This document shows, piece by piece, positions 38,220 to 51,500 of a stretch of DNA of 64,000 bases. The stretch's first letter is position 1. Every line of letters starts with the position of its first letter. The position numbers and the translations under genes were made by a program. Below the pieces are notes generated by a model, which saw nothing but the letters and a program-made list of their open reading frames with translations, searched no databases and was not told the origin of the DNA. Origin of the DNA: Strongyloides papillosus (Eukaryota > Nematoda > Chromadorea > Rhabditida > Strongyloididae); the NCBI GenBank assembly GCA_005656395.1, contig SRSI01000078.1, positions 434,001 to 498,000 of the forward strand, read 5' to 3'.

Positions 38220-41200
38220 ATATCGTTTTTTTAGTATTTTTTTTAAATAGTAATTTTTATGTATGTATTTACCAATAATTTGTATAAAGAAAAGTTGATA
38301 AAAAAGAAAAATAACTTTTGCTTAGTTAATTGTTATAAAATATATATGCATATTTATATGATAAATTTAAAGTTTTATGTTTTAATTTTGATAAATATAT
38401 TTATGAGTATGTTATTTTAGAAGTTTGTAGAATAAGCAGCTAATAAGTATTCAATCGCATTTTCTTCTTTAGTCATAAATATTTTCTTCATACAAATTAG
38501 TATTTTTTAATATTCTTTGAAAATATTTTCTACTTTTCTGAGAAAATTGATAGTCCATATATTATAATTGTTATTCAAATGAGGAGAACTTCCATGTCTA
38601 TAAATCAAAGAACAATTTACTTTATTTCATCATTCTCTAAAGAAGATAAATTGAAGAAGTTTTTTTTTCGCGAAAAGAGGGAACAATATTTATTTAAAAT
38701 AAGAAGTTTCTTTAAGATAATAAATGATTAAAAAAATAAATTTCGATGTAAAAATTTTAGAAATTCACATTATATTTTTTATATGTATGTTTTTGTTTTT
38801 TTTAAAAAAACGTTCCTACATCTAATCACATTTTTTAATCATAAAACACTTATGGAAAAAATAATTACATATCATTAAAATACTATTTCTTGGTACATTT
38901 AAATGTCCTTTTTTTAATCATTATTCGAAATCGGAAAAGGGAAAAATTTTTATTATATCTGGAAGGAGAATATAAAAATTATCGTTATATTTTGGAACAA
39001 ATAAAAATTGCACTTATTTTTCTTTTTCATGCAATTTTAAATAATTATGTCTCTTAAAAATGATATAATTGTATAGTAGAATACCCACCTGGAAATGTAA
39101 TTATTGAGAGAAATTGTGTATTTTCCGATTAAAGTGTAATAAATTGTGTTAATTGAATTAAAATATTTTTATTTCCTAAATTGTAAACAAGATATAAATC
39201 TATAGAAACAAAAGTTCTGTAGAAAAGAATTGGAAGTGTTTGACAAAATAAGATTAATGAGTGTTATGATAATGGAGGGTGGATTACTAAATTTTTTTAA
39301 TATTCAAGGACGAACAATTAAGTAACGTTAATCAAAAATTATTTGATTATATAAATGAATATGTAATGCTTTAAAAAAGAACAACTTCTGTAATACCGGA
39401 TAATACACTTTTAAGATAGATAAGTAAATGTCGTGAAACTTTTTTGATGATGTGTACTATGAAAAATTTGTAATAATATATGTAAAGAACAAGATATACC
39501 TGTATTATAGTTGTTTAATTATGTTAAGTATTATATAATGATCATAGACTTGTAAAAAGTTTATCCACCATCGCTAAAACATTGTCATAAACAATTTTTG
39601 TATTTAATCAATTACCAATATTACAAATAGAAATTTGCAAAGAAAATCTTTGCAACTTAAAATTATAATTAACTCTTAAACAACTTCTCAGTTGACGAAT
39701 AAAACTAGAAGTTGTAATATTTTATTTAAAAATTAAAGGAAATGAATACCTTTAAAAATTTACACATCGTAGTGTTTATAAACTATCCTTTAGAAAATCA
39801 ACAATCTTCAAGTTCAAATAAATGAGATACCTTTAGTAAAATATGAGATAACTTTGAAGAAATTTTTTAAACAATTTTTATAATGTGTATAAATAATAAA
39901 TTAATTGAAAATGGAGGTGTATTATTTCAAAGAACTTTATGATTAAATTGCACTTTATTTATAAATATTGACAATAGAAACAAGTTTTTGATTATGTATA
40001 TTTATTATTTTATAATTTTCCTCAAGCAGACTAATAGTTCTTTTTTGTTGAATAAAAATTGAGTATTAAAAAAATGTAATAGATATGCTATAATTGTTTG
40101 TCTGAAAATTGGCCTCTTCAATTGACATTAAAAAATTTAATTTCTGGAAGTTATATTTGCAAATATGTTGAAAAGTCAAGAATTGTTTTTTTTTCTAGAG
40201 TGTAGTTTTTTGAGATACAGTTTTAGGAATTCACAGTAAGATCCCATTTTAAGTGGAAATATGTTTGTTTGAAAAATTAAAAAGACTAGGTACATATTAT
40301 TTTTCAAGTAAAGTAAAACTATTATTACTGCTTGGTCAGATGAATAATTCAACATTTATTTAAGATTTAGATATTCTTCCTTTTATAGCAAATAAATATT
40401 TTTTAAAAGTTGAATTAGGTGAATTATTTTTGATATTAAAATGTATTATGGTAAAAGTTAAAAAAATTAGTAACAAACTTTTATATAATGTTTTATTAAA
40501 CTACAAACAACAAAACTTTTTAAACCATTCATCTCTGAGTATATTTTCTTTTTCAATGTTTAAATATAATAATATTAATTTATTCAAGTAAGGTAAACAT
40601 AGGAATATCCAATTGCCATCTTTTGCATTATTTAACAATAAAAAGTAACAGTAAGTACATTGGAAATTTTTCTATTTGATATTACTGTTAATAAAATCGA
40701 ACTTCCGTAATTATATAAAGAAGCGTAGTACTTTTTTCTACGTAATTTTTCTATTAGTTCATTGGACATATCAATTAATCTACTTCAATGTTATTTATAG
40801 CATCATATGATCTTTTAAAAATTTCCTTCTATTTATAAATAAAGCAGAGATGATAACAAACCTTAGTATAATTGTCTACTTCATAGTTATTTGACATAAT
40901 ATTTAAACAATTTATTATGATCATTTTAATGAGAAATTAAATGTTTAATATATCTAAAGATATATTTCCTGAATAATGAAAGGTCTAAATTTATTACACT
41001 AAAAATTCAAAAATTTATTACGAGGGTTAGTGATAATTTTTGTTAGTGAGACATTAGTTGATAAATAAATCATTTGTAAGTGAAATCTTTAATATAAATA
41101 ATTTTTGCTAAAATTCTTTGGCATTTCAAATATATAGTAATATACTTAATGTAAAAAAATTTACACTAATATTAAAAATAAAACAAATTTGATAATCCGC

Positions 41201-44200
41201 ACAAGTATTAAAAGACATTTTCTTTAAATTTTTAAATTAATTTAATGTAGCTGTAAAATATGTGCTAATAAATCAATCAAAATCTTTTTTTTTATTTATT
41301 TTTGGAAAACAAAAGTAATAAAAAAACAATTTTTACAAAATCCTGATTTTAATTCATCTTGCTCTTCTGAAGTGTATAAGAATATTATTCTTATCTAGTA
41401 TATTTTTCTAGTGAATTAATGTTTTTTACTAAATATTCAGAAGATGAAAATATTTGAGAAGATATACCAAGTAAAATCAAAGATAACTTCTTACTTCGCG
41501 CATAAAAAATTAATCTTATCATTATTTATCTGGAGAAAAAAGTTATAATTAAAAAATTCAATTTTAGACAGTTTTTTCTATTACAATAACGTTTTTCTTA
41601 ATGTATGATATGCTAAAAACGAATGTGAAGATAATTCAATCTTTTTTATGGAAATTTAATATAAAATTTAATTAATTATTTCATATTTGTAAACAGAATA
41701 ATAATAGTTGGGAGAAGAACTTTATTTATCCTTTAACGCCAACACAATTTTTAATTATTTTTTATTCTAGCCTTTCAATAAAAAAATTATATTTTTTTTA
41801 TGAAAATCTATAAATATATAGAAATCAACAATATAAATTGTTTCCTCCCTGTAAAATATAATTATTTAAATTATCTTTTCTTGGAAAAAAATTAATTTAT
41901 TTTTTCTTTTGTAAGCATAAGGACAACTATAATCTTTCATGTTATAAAAAAAGGCATCTAAAAAACAATTTTTTTTCTCTTTTTTTATAGGGGCCATCAC
42001 GTAGGATTGTATTTGTTTAACTGATTTATAGATAAATGAATTTAGATGGAAATTTTGTACTTGATAAGGTAATTTCTACTTTGAAGAAATAACACTATTT
42101 TCATTGTAAATATTATAGTTTTAAAAAATTAATGCTCGTATATGTAATAAATCTACAGAGTAGTTGATGTAATGCTATTAATATCTCCACATTAATAAAT
42201 TTGTTTTTTTAAAGAACAAATATTATAATTCATTCATTTTGTAGTCAATATACTCACATTTTGTTTTTATAGATTTCATGGAAAAATCTGAATTCTTAGC
42301 AGAGATATCGACGTTTAAATTTTATATACATTTTTGAAACTAAAATTAGACTAACAATTTCGTATATAGAGCTATTATTTAAACTTTTGTTAATATTGAA
42401 AGCTTAACTTTTTCCTATATATTTATAAAATATCATGGACATAAATGTTAAATAATTGTATTAAATCCTCTAATATAAAAATAAAACTATTATTTTCGTT
42501 TAATTTGAAAAGTTTTACAACAATTATCACAATTGATGTTAATGAAAGTTATGATCAGTCAAAATTCACTAGTTCATATTTTGATAAATAATTTTGATGT
42601 AAATATTATTTTTCTTACCATTTATGATATAATTTGGCATTATTAACATTATTCGAGTATGTTTATTATAAAAATATAATTTATTTGTTTATATCATAAA
42701 AAATATTATCATTCTTTATAACCAATACTTTTTTAAAAATGAATTTTTTTTAATATTTTGACATTAATAATTGCTATTTCATTCTCTGTTTGCAAATATA
42801 TTCCTTTATAAGAACATTTCGGTATTTTTCACCTACTAAACATTTTTTGAAACCTCAAAAGTCAATTTACAGGCTTAAATGACTAGAAATATGACTTTTT
42901 CATTGTTTAAAATAACGTTTATCTGTTCTATTGGCAATCTCTGTTAAAACTCTATGAAACTATAATACTCATTCTACTGGTTTGGTTGTCACCGAAAACA
43001 ATTTTAGAGTCGTTTGGAACAAACATCTACCTTCAGAAATCCGTTCTATTTTCCTAAGCTTAAAATTTCAAAAAGATATATTATAATTGAATAAAACGAA
43101 AAATAGAAAATTTATCTTATTTTTTTAAATGAATAGCATGAAACTAACGAGAAATCTTGTATGGAAATATTGAATATAGGTAAATATAACAGAAGTTATC
43201 AATATTCAGAAATCATAAGTCCTAAATCTCTATTATACAATGCAAAAATTAAATTAATAAATCACAAAGGAAAGCCAAAATAATTTTTAATATACATATC
43301 ATATTTTACTTACATTTACAGTATGTGAAATATAATTGCAAAATTAATGTAAATTAAAAGTATCAAAGTACCTTTATTAGGGAAAAAAAGATTATTTAAA
43401 ACAACGAATAGAGTCAATTTTTGATATTTAACAATTATATACAAGTAAAATTTAATATTCAAATATGACAACAATTACATTATTGTAGTTGATCCAAAGT
43501 TGTCAAGTTCATTATTCAATTTATTTTTAGTTATTTTCATTGCTTTTTATAAAATATAGGGAAATTTTTCTCTTCCATTCGAAACTTCCATGAGTGATAT
43601 TCTATTTAGAGAAGTAAAGATTGTGATTTAGGATGGAAATTATTATCAATTTCAACGGGGAATCAGAATTAATCAATGAAGAGCATATAAAGTTCAAAGA
43701 CGTAGCCATAGAAAGAATTGTTTCGGTTGATCTATGAGATATTATGACCATCATAGATATTAAGGAAAGAAAAAAAAGCTTTAAACATGCTTTGGAAAAT
43801 TACAATTTAAAGATAAAAAATATTTTGTGTTTTAAAAAAGATTATTTAAACATGTATTAATTTTATTGAAAATATTATATTGACCAATGTCATTAGATAA
43901 ATATGTTATGTCAGAAAAAATATGTCATTTTCATTTATATATTACTTAAATGTCTTTAATTAACTTATATGTAAACCTGATACTAAATTTTGCGTTTTAT
44001 GCTATATATGGGTTAACCTTTAATTTTACCGACATTTTGCTTTTCATAATTTCAATTTTTAAAAACTTTTTATCATCTCAAAAAACATTGCTAATAATAT
44101 ATCATCGAAATATTTCCATATGTGACTTAGAACTTTGACAAATTAATATTTAATGGAAAATAAGTGTTAGAATTTGTTAAGGATCATCCGCTGGATATTT

Positions 44201-45009
44201 ATGCAATTTCTTTTCAAAATATTCCCTAATAGAAAAAAATCTTAATGAGAGAAAGAAATATAGTTGGACAATAGTTTACTAGAATAAGTATTCAGAATGA
44301 ATAATAAAATAATCTATGTACAAGAGTTTGGAATTTTTCAGAAGACTTAAGATTTAGTGCTCATAAGATTTCTCGACAACAGAAAGTTTTTTTAGTAAAA
44401 GAAAAATGTTTGCATAATAATCTTATAAATTTACGATTATCAGTTTTTTAGATGTATTAATATACACACTTCATAGATTCAAAGTATTAAGAATGACTTT
44501 ATTTGAAAACTATTACATGTGGTGAAAGATATATTTAAGACGACAAATGTGAGTGGTCTGCATTATAGTTGAATAAAATAAAACACCAGAAATTTTGTCA
44601 AAAATGAACCCATATCGAAATAGATTATGTCATTTCTTGAATTCATATAAATATTAATTCACAAATGTTTCGTTAAGATTTAAAAAATAGAACAAAAAGA
44701 ATTAATTTTGAAATTGACATTGATCAATAAAAATGATTAATTATAACATCAAAAAAATACTCGTTTCATCATTCTGAAATGTCTGCTCAAAATGAAATAA
44801 TTTGAGATATGATACTTTATGTCAACTTTTTTAGGCACCCGTTTTTATATTAATGATATTATTTATTTAAGACAATACAATAATATTAAGTTTTGCAAAA
44901 ATTTTGTCGTTTTTTTTACTGAATATTCAGAACACTATAATCATATTAAGAAATTTTTTTCTAATTTGCAATCACACAAAAAAGTCGGAAACATTTTGAC
45001 TAATCTATC
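38220..45009. other. Start of the gene desert, AT-rich
   Basis: Nearly 6.8 kb without an intact gene. It holds the ETS 3' UTR at its left end and one decayed F-box-like fragment at about 43545-43760 (listed separately). Small palindromic stretches occur, for example about 41151-41169. Short frames at 43950 and 44819 have no coding-like composition. Confidence 0.5.
43545..43760 (+). pseudogene. Decayed F-box-like fragment, copy A
   Basis: A short coding-like stretch begins with an LPFET..SDILFREV pattern, reminiscent of an F-box start (LP.E.L..IL), and continues with several in-frame stops. It resembles a second fragment at 50780-50940 over the first 45 bp or so, and again around an AAAG..GTAGCCA block. 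The resemblance between the two copies is seen in the sequence; the F-box identity is only a guess from the first dozen residues. It is not translatable as a protein now. Confidence 0.25.
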
Positions 45010-45011
45010 TA

Positions 45012-46090
45012 CACACAGAGAAATTCACACAAAAAATCATTCTCAGTTTTTAATTTTCGTCCCCAGACTTAATTTTTCGTCCCGAGCATATAATTTTCTA
45101 TCCTAAACGAAAAATTCGACAGTTATATTTATTATTGTCGCTTACGATATATTTTGTAATATTTATTTGAAATTATGGCTTTTTATAAATATATTAAAAC
45201 AATTTATGTATGAAATTTGATAAAAGATAGATATTTAACAAACAGCAACTCGCTTCACTCGTTCCACTTGGACAAGCTATTTGCCTTCTTTTCAATTACA
45301 AAAAAAATGTATCAAAAAAATTTTAAAATTTTTTGTTACATAATAATGTTGTTGTAAATTATCAATTATCATTTTATTTTAATCATGTTTTATAATATTG
45401 ATGATTAGTGTTAAAATTTTACATAAGTTTTTGTATGTTAAAAAAGTATAAATATTCTTTAAAAATTGTTTTATTATATATTTTAATGATTTTAAAACAG
45501 TTTGACATTTGAATAACTTTTCTTAAATTTTTAGTAATGAAATAGTAAAATAAAAAGAGTACTTAAATTAAACTTCTAATTAATATAAAAGGCTAGGTTT
45601 ATATTATTAAATATGATTGAAATTCAAAGTATACATTAGTTTTCACTTTCGTTATTTTTTTTTAAACATTAGTAATGTTTGAGAATTGGCATATAAAGTT
45701 ACGTACATTAAGATAGATAAAAGTTTTAATATCAAAAATAATTTCCTGATCTCTCTTCCTCATATTTTTAATATAGGAATTATCTAGCATATGTTAACTT
45801 AAAATGTATGGGACTAAATTCTAGATAATGTTTATCTAAATATTTTAGATATTTTATATGTTGTTAAAAAAAATTAATAAATATTTTTAATTCTATTTGA
45901 TAAAAAATAATAATTTATAATCTGTTTAAGAAAAAATATTGTAAGAAAAGCAGAAATATTTTACGATCTGCAACAATATGATAAGATGGTAATTCATATA
46001 TTTAAAAATGAATAAAATTTTATGCAATTTTATTTTGAGGACTAAAAATTATGGCATAAGGATGTTCTTTTGTGTAAATTTCTCTGTGTG
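45012..46090. mobile_element. TA-flanked inverted-repeat element A (non-autonomous DNA transposon)
   Basis: The left end begins CACACAGAGAAATTCACACA right after a TA. The right end, read on the minus strand from 46090, begins CACACAGAGAAATTTACACA and is also followed by TA. That is 19 of 20 matching, and weaker similarity continues for about 55 bp. Terminal inverted repeats flanked by TA fit a Tc1/mariner-type element. The 1,079-bp interior has no transposase frame that I can recognise. It includes a short degenerate direct repeat near 45050-45115 (ATTTTCGTCCC-like units). The exact family is unknown. Confidence 0.6.
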
Positions 46091-46092
46091 TA

Positions 46093-46924
46093 AAATGTAA
46101 CAAAAATTCCCACCTGTTAAAAAAAACAACATTTATTCAAATTTTAAAATTATCAAGCGACAGCAAAAATGTTTTAAACGATGAAAAATATTAGGTTGTC
46201 GCAACATTTTGTTGTTTTTTTACAAAATTACATATGTTTTATATTTTAAGTAAAGTAACTTTAATTTAATATCAACATTTTTGATATAATCCTAATCTTA
46301 GGATCTAATTTTTTTCTAATATACATAAAACATGTTGTTAAAACTCAATTTCGTGTAAAGTTGTTAAGTTTTAACAAAAATCATTATTCTAAACAAAAAG
46401 CCAAAAATTATTATTTAACCACACAAAGCATTAATAATTAAAAATATTATTTTAGTATTTGTTCTTATATTAAGTTTAAATATGTAGAAGATATTTTTTA
46501 CTATAGATAAAAATCTATATAATATTATAACTTTTTATAGATTTAATTTTTTAAATAGGATCATTAAAGTTATTAAAAAATTTTTTGGCCTTCAGAAAAG
46601 TGTAATTTTATAATAAAACGTATAATTATTAATAATTTAAACAATTAAAACTTATTAATAAAAATATTTTGGTGTGTTTAGAATTGCTTTTTATAAAAGC
46701 ATTTATAATCTTACATGAATTTAATTTTTAATCTTATATTTAAAAAAGTACTTGTAGAAAATAATCTAAGTTTTAAAATACCAATAATATAATAAAAAAT
46801 AGAAACTTATTTTAATAGCTACTTCATTATTGCTTTAATTTTTAAGTACGATATAGTTACATTAAAATTAGTCGCAAAACAAGAAAATTCAAATTTTAAT
46901 AGGTGGGAAAAATTCATTACATTT
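46093..46924. mobile_element. TA-flanked inverted-repeat element B, abutting element A
   Basis: The left end after the TA at 46091-46092 begins AAATGTAACAAAAATTCCCA. The right end on the minus strand from 46924 begins AAATGTAATGAATTTTTCCC and is flanked by TA at 46925-46926. About 80% identity extends over 30 bp with one gap, ending in CCCACCT.TTAAAA on both sides. The element is 832 bp with no recognised coding sequence. It shares its left TA with the right TA of element A, so one probably inserted at the edge of the other, or both are parts of one composite repeat. Confidence 0.5.
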
Positions 46925-46984
46925 TACGCAAAAATGATTCTCATTTTTTTGTGTGATATATCCGTCTATTATTATTTACCATTT

Positions 46985-47578
46985 GTCTCTATTAAGCAAG
47001 GACTTTATCGATTCCAGATGTGGAGAATTTTTTTATTTTTTTGATAAAAGTTTCAGAAAAACCAATATTTACTTCATCAACTTTGCTCAAGTGTCTACCA
47101 TTCTAGAAGTTATGTAGAGATAAGAGTTAGTACTGATTAGATGGAGAAACGTCTGGAGAGTATGTTGTGTGCGAGAGAAACTCATAAGTTCTTTTATCCA
47201 GATTTCTCCGAGGCTTAAATGTCACATGTCCTCATATTTAAGAACAACATTTTTGTCATTTTTCGAATTTCGTAATTTCTTTGAAATTTTTTGTCTGATT
47301 TTGATAGAATTTTACAATAGAGGTCATAAAAATTAGTTTGGAAATTATAGGATCTCAAAAAATCTTCATTCAAAGGCTAAAGCCATAAAAATTCATACTT
47401 CATCTTCAAGATTCATTTCTTTGTCTTGAAACTTTGAGAACGATATTTACATATTTTCAACATCTACTACATTTCTCCTCAATGCTACACATAAATTTTT
47501 AGAAGTATCAATTGTCATTTGTCTTAGTTGAAGCTCTAAGAATATATTGTGTCAAAAATGACTTTTGAACACATCCAT
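46985..47578 (-). mobile_element. Mariner-like transposase relic, internally deleted (minus strand)
   Basis: Read on the minus strand from about 47578, the frames give the N-terminal mariner pattern (NIFLELQLRQ, then NLCVALRRNVVDVE, then FSKFQDKEMNLEDE). After a jump they give the third-aspartate block (HTTYSPDVSPSNQY) and the C-terminal end (FSTSGIDKVLA). Stops and frameshifts are scattered throughout. At about 0.6 kb it is roughly 60% of a full mariner gene, so much of the middle, including the first two catalytic Asp residues, is missing or unrecognisable. No clear terminal repeats were found for it. It is an old dead copy. Confidence 0.65.
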
Positions 47579-47789
47579 GTTTAGCAAAAGAAAATATAGC
47601 ATAGATAGTGTGACAAATTATAATTATTCAAATTATAAAGATGAGAAGTGGTACTATCTAATTTTTTATAATAGCTTAGTTTTATATCATTTGTAATCGT
47701 ATTTTTTTAATGATTAAAGATGACCATAAAGAAACGACAGAACTTATGCGACAGTCTAATATTACTCCGTATATCATAAAATTATTTTA

Positions 47790-48506
47790 CGAGGGTCATT
47801 CAAAAAGTAAAGAGACAAATCATCATAGGTAAAAACATAGCAAAATAAAAACGATAGTAAGAAAAAAATCATGAAGTAAGAATTGTTTTCATTATTTTTA
47901 CATAATTTGCAATAAAAATTTTTCGCTATAAATAAACTATATTTAACTATCTGATGATGGTATCCCCACTTAAAAACTGTAATTTGAAGGAACAACGTTT
48001 TATAAAAAGATTCCATGTCTCAGAAAAGGTTAAACCTTCCGAAATCTATTCCCGGATGTCCAAGCAATATGGTAGATGCTGTATGAATCGTGCAAATTTC
48101 TGAAAAAATAGGGTACAAGTGTAAGCACAGTTTATTCGCTAATTCAAAGTAATCTGAACTATCGTAAAAAAAATTGCGAAAATGCTTGGTTGAGAGATTT
48201 CGTCACATTCACAGTACAGTCTAGACCTTGGACAAACAGATTTTTATTTTGTTTGAGCTTCTAAAGATTCTTTTCGTTGAGTAAGATTTAACGTTAGTGA
48301 AGAGGTAAAGGAAAAAATACAGAAATGGCTAAGATCTCAGGGTAAAAATTTCTTTGCTATTGGCATTAGAAAGCTCGTGGAAAGATCGGACAAGTGTATA
48401 AATGCAGCAGGAGATTTTGTCCAAAAATGAAGAAAATTTGAGAATTATACGATAATAAATTTTTGAGTTATGATTATTTGTCTTTTTACTTATTGAATGA
48501 TCCTCA
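47790..48506 (+). mobile_element. Mariner element relic with both terminal inverted repeats
   Basis: Terminal inverted repeats of about 40 bp match at the two ends: CGAGGGTCATTCAAAAAGTA at 47790 and, on the minus strand from 48506, TGAGGATCATTCAATAAGTA, with similarity continuing inward. Both ends abut TA (47788-47789 and 48507-48508). Inside on the plus strand are a helix-turn-helix fragment (about 48090-48175, frame-shifted, TSVSTVYSLIQSNLNYRK) and the third-aspartate block (SQYSLDLGQTDFYF, near 48210-48252). A clean C-terminus (KWLRSQGKNFFAIGIRKLVE onward) follows, with its stop at 48428-48430. At 717 bp it is about half a full mariner, so the first two catalytic residues are deleted. It is dead on its own, but its ends could have been mobilised in trans. 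Confidence 0.85.
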
Positions 48507-48508
48507 TA

Positions 48509-51500
48509 TTTAGACAATAATTAAATGTAATACAAATATTAGTAAAGGTATTTAAAATAATGGTTTTCTTAAAAAAATAATTTGCTTTCTTTTAAAATTT
48601 TTTATTTTTCATAATATTTCCATTGAATCGTTGTATTTTATTAAATTCATGTGGCTACAAAATTATCAGAATATTAATTTGTACATTAAAACCACAATAT
48701 CTTATCCTCGTTTTTCAACGATTAATTAAAGTCAAAAACATTAAATAATTGCAAAAAATATATTTATTCAATTATTTAGAAAAACTGAATATGACAATTT
48801 TACTGTAACAATATTAGATCTTAAAAAATATCAAATAATTTTAGTAGTGTATTAAAAGCAGAATTGTTATTTTAGTAGAGATAAAAAGTAAATTTCTGAC
48901 CAGAGAGCATTTTACGGAACGAAAAATGATAAATCAAATATAAAACTAAGTTATTTAGAATAAAAATATAACATAAATTCTTCAACAAAAGTTATTGAAA
49001 AATATGGAGACATTGCTAAAATATTTATCATTTTGAATGATATTTCTATAGTTATTAAGAATAATAAAAAATAACAAGTTTACATGTGAAATAAAGAAAG
49101 TTTACAAAAAAAATTTTCTGATGTTTTTAATGCTATTACTTTAGATTAACAAATTAACAGAGCAAAATAAACTGCATAAAAATATTGAACTCATTGAATA
49201 TATCAAAAATTATTGATATCCAAATTATTATTTATAAAAAAAGGCAAGGCAAATTATAAATAAACAACACTTTTAGCAATCAGAAACTTTTTTATAAAGC
49301 ATTTAAAAAATTACATTATAAGCTTACTTAAAATAGAAATAAAAACTACAAAATTCTTTGTTAAAAGTTAGTGTATTTTTTTAATGTATCATTATGCTAA
49401 TTTTTGATACTTTAGTGTTATATATATAAAAAGTGCAATTTGCAATTGATATCACAACTATTATCTCACATTGGTATAAATTTTTCTATGTTATTAGAAA
49501 AATTTTTTTTTTAAATTATCTGTATTTAATTTTTAATATCTGGGGTATTAGTGTAAGTAAGGATAGAGCTCCTTTGATTGTAACACCTATGAGAAGTATT
49601 GGTCAGGGGTGTGGTCAGAGGTATCCTAGTATCCCTTCATAACATAATCCAAATAATCATGGTGGAGGCAGTCTTCATTCCCATATTGGAAAACAAGTTG
49701 GTAGTAAATGGAACTACGTAATCCTCCAGTAAATCTAAATGTTTAAAGAGGGAATTCTAAACGTTCTAGGTCAGGTTAATTGTCAGCAATTTGAAATCAT
49801 GAGATATTATTAAAAAAATAGTTCTAAAATCTTATTTTTTAATTCCTCTAATTTAAGTCTAGAAATTAATTTTTTAAATTATCATTTTTAAATAACTCTA
49901 AATTTAAATAATCTTTAATCAATTATTCGACAATTGTTTGATTTGCAATTAATAACTTATAAAATAATTAGACAAATTTCAATTCTATAGAGAAAAATGT
50001 TAGAAAATGTTTTATTTCAAAAAAAGAGCATATAATAAAATATTTGTATCATCTGATGATAGTAATACTATTAGGTGTATCGTAAAACAAATCTAGTAAG
50101 ACAACAATTCACTATAAAACAAATAATAACAACAGAATTAAGTTTATTGATTATCAAAAATAATCGATTATAATTTTCCTTATGCATTTGCATATTGATT
50201 AATAATAGTTCCATTAAAATTAATTGTTTTTACAGGATGCATAAAATCACTTAATTTTTATTATTAACTAAAGCGTAAAAAAAATACGATTTTTCTGAGT
50301 TTTTTGAAGAATAATCAAGTTGATAAAATTAAATTAATACAATTAATTACATTTATTGAATCAATAAATACAAACAAATATGTTAAATTTCATCCAGTAA
50401 AATTTAAATAATAAATTATATCAAACCACATTAATATTTTAAATTGAATAAAATTTTTACGTAAAATATAAAAGTTAAATCTATTTCCAAATATATAAAT
50501 AGTTATATGATAACGAAAACGGTAAATAGATAATGTAAATTAAATATTGGAATTATATTAAATATATCCGATTTTAAAATAATATTTACAGATATGTTTT
50601 AATAAAAATTAGCCGAAATTATTTTAAGCAACATCCTATGTTCATTTATGATAATAAAAAAAAATATAAAAGAGAAATATTGTTTTATACTGTCATAGAA
50701 AATATTTATTTAATATGAACATTTTCAAATACACTTATATATTCATTTTTATTTTTCTTATTTTCACTTCTTTTTCTTAATTAGTAGAAAATTTTCTGCT
50801 TCCAAACGAAATTCTTATAAGTGATGTTAGGAATGGAAGATTAATGAAAAGATCATTTTGTAGCAAAGTAGCCAGAACTATAAAAAAAATTACTCAACAT
50901 GCAATAAATAAATTAAAAAGGCCAATTGGAAAATAAAACTTATAATTATTACAAATCACCAAGAAATGATGCAAAATATTAATTTTAAAAAAAAATTTTC
51001 AATATTCGAAAGAAAAAATGGTATTTTTTAAAGAAAAAATTACACTTCAGTTTGCAAGGATAGTATTCAATTTTGTATTCTTGGAAAAGGTAAAAATTAA
51101 TATGTATGATTATTTTTTTTAAAAACTCTTAACATTAAAAAAATGCTGCTTTTTATTGAGAACTATCTATTTTTTCCTCCACCTTTATAGATACCCCTTA
51201 TACAACTTTAAAAAATAACTTTGTAAAAGTAAATATAAAGATATTTATCAAAAAAAGTACAAAACTGTTTATAATTCTCATCGTTGATAAATTCACCTCG
51301 ACTCCATAAGGTTCTAGATGTTAGTATTATTAAAAATATAATGAGTAGTCATTTCTTGAAAAATAAATTAAATTTTATGTATATTTATCTTTTTAAAATT
51401 CAATTATATATACTTTTCGACATCAATTTTATATTGTAATGATGTCATTTAAAATTAAAGCTAAGTATTTGGTTGTCAAGGTTATTTTTCCTTTATTATA

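Noticed and set aside
44819..45106. 95-codon open frame on plus
   Set aside because: It runs into the terminal repeat of a transposon-like element and shows no protein-like pattern.
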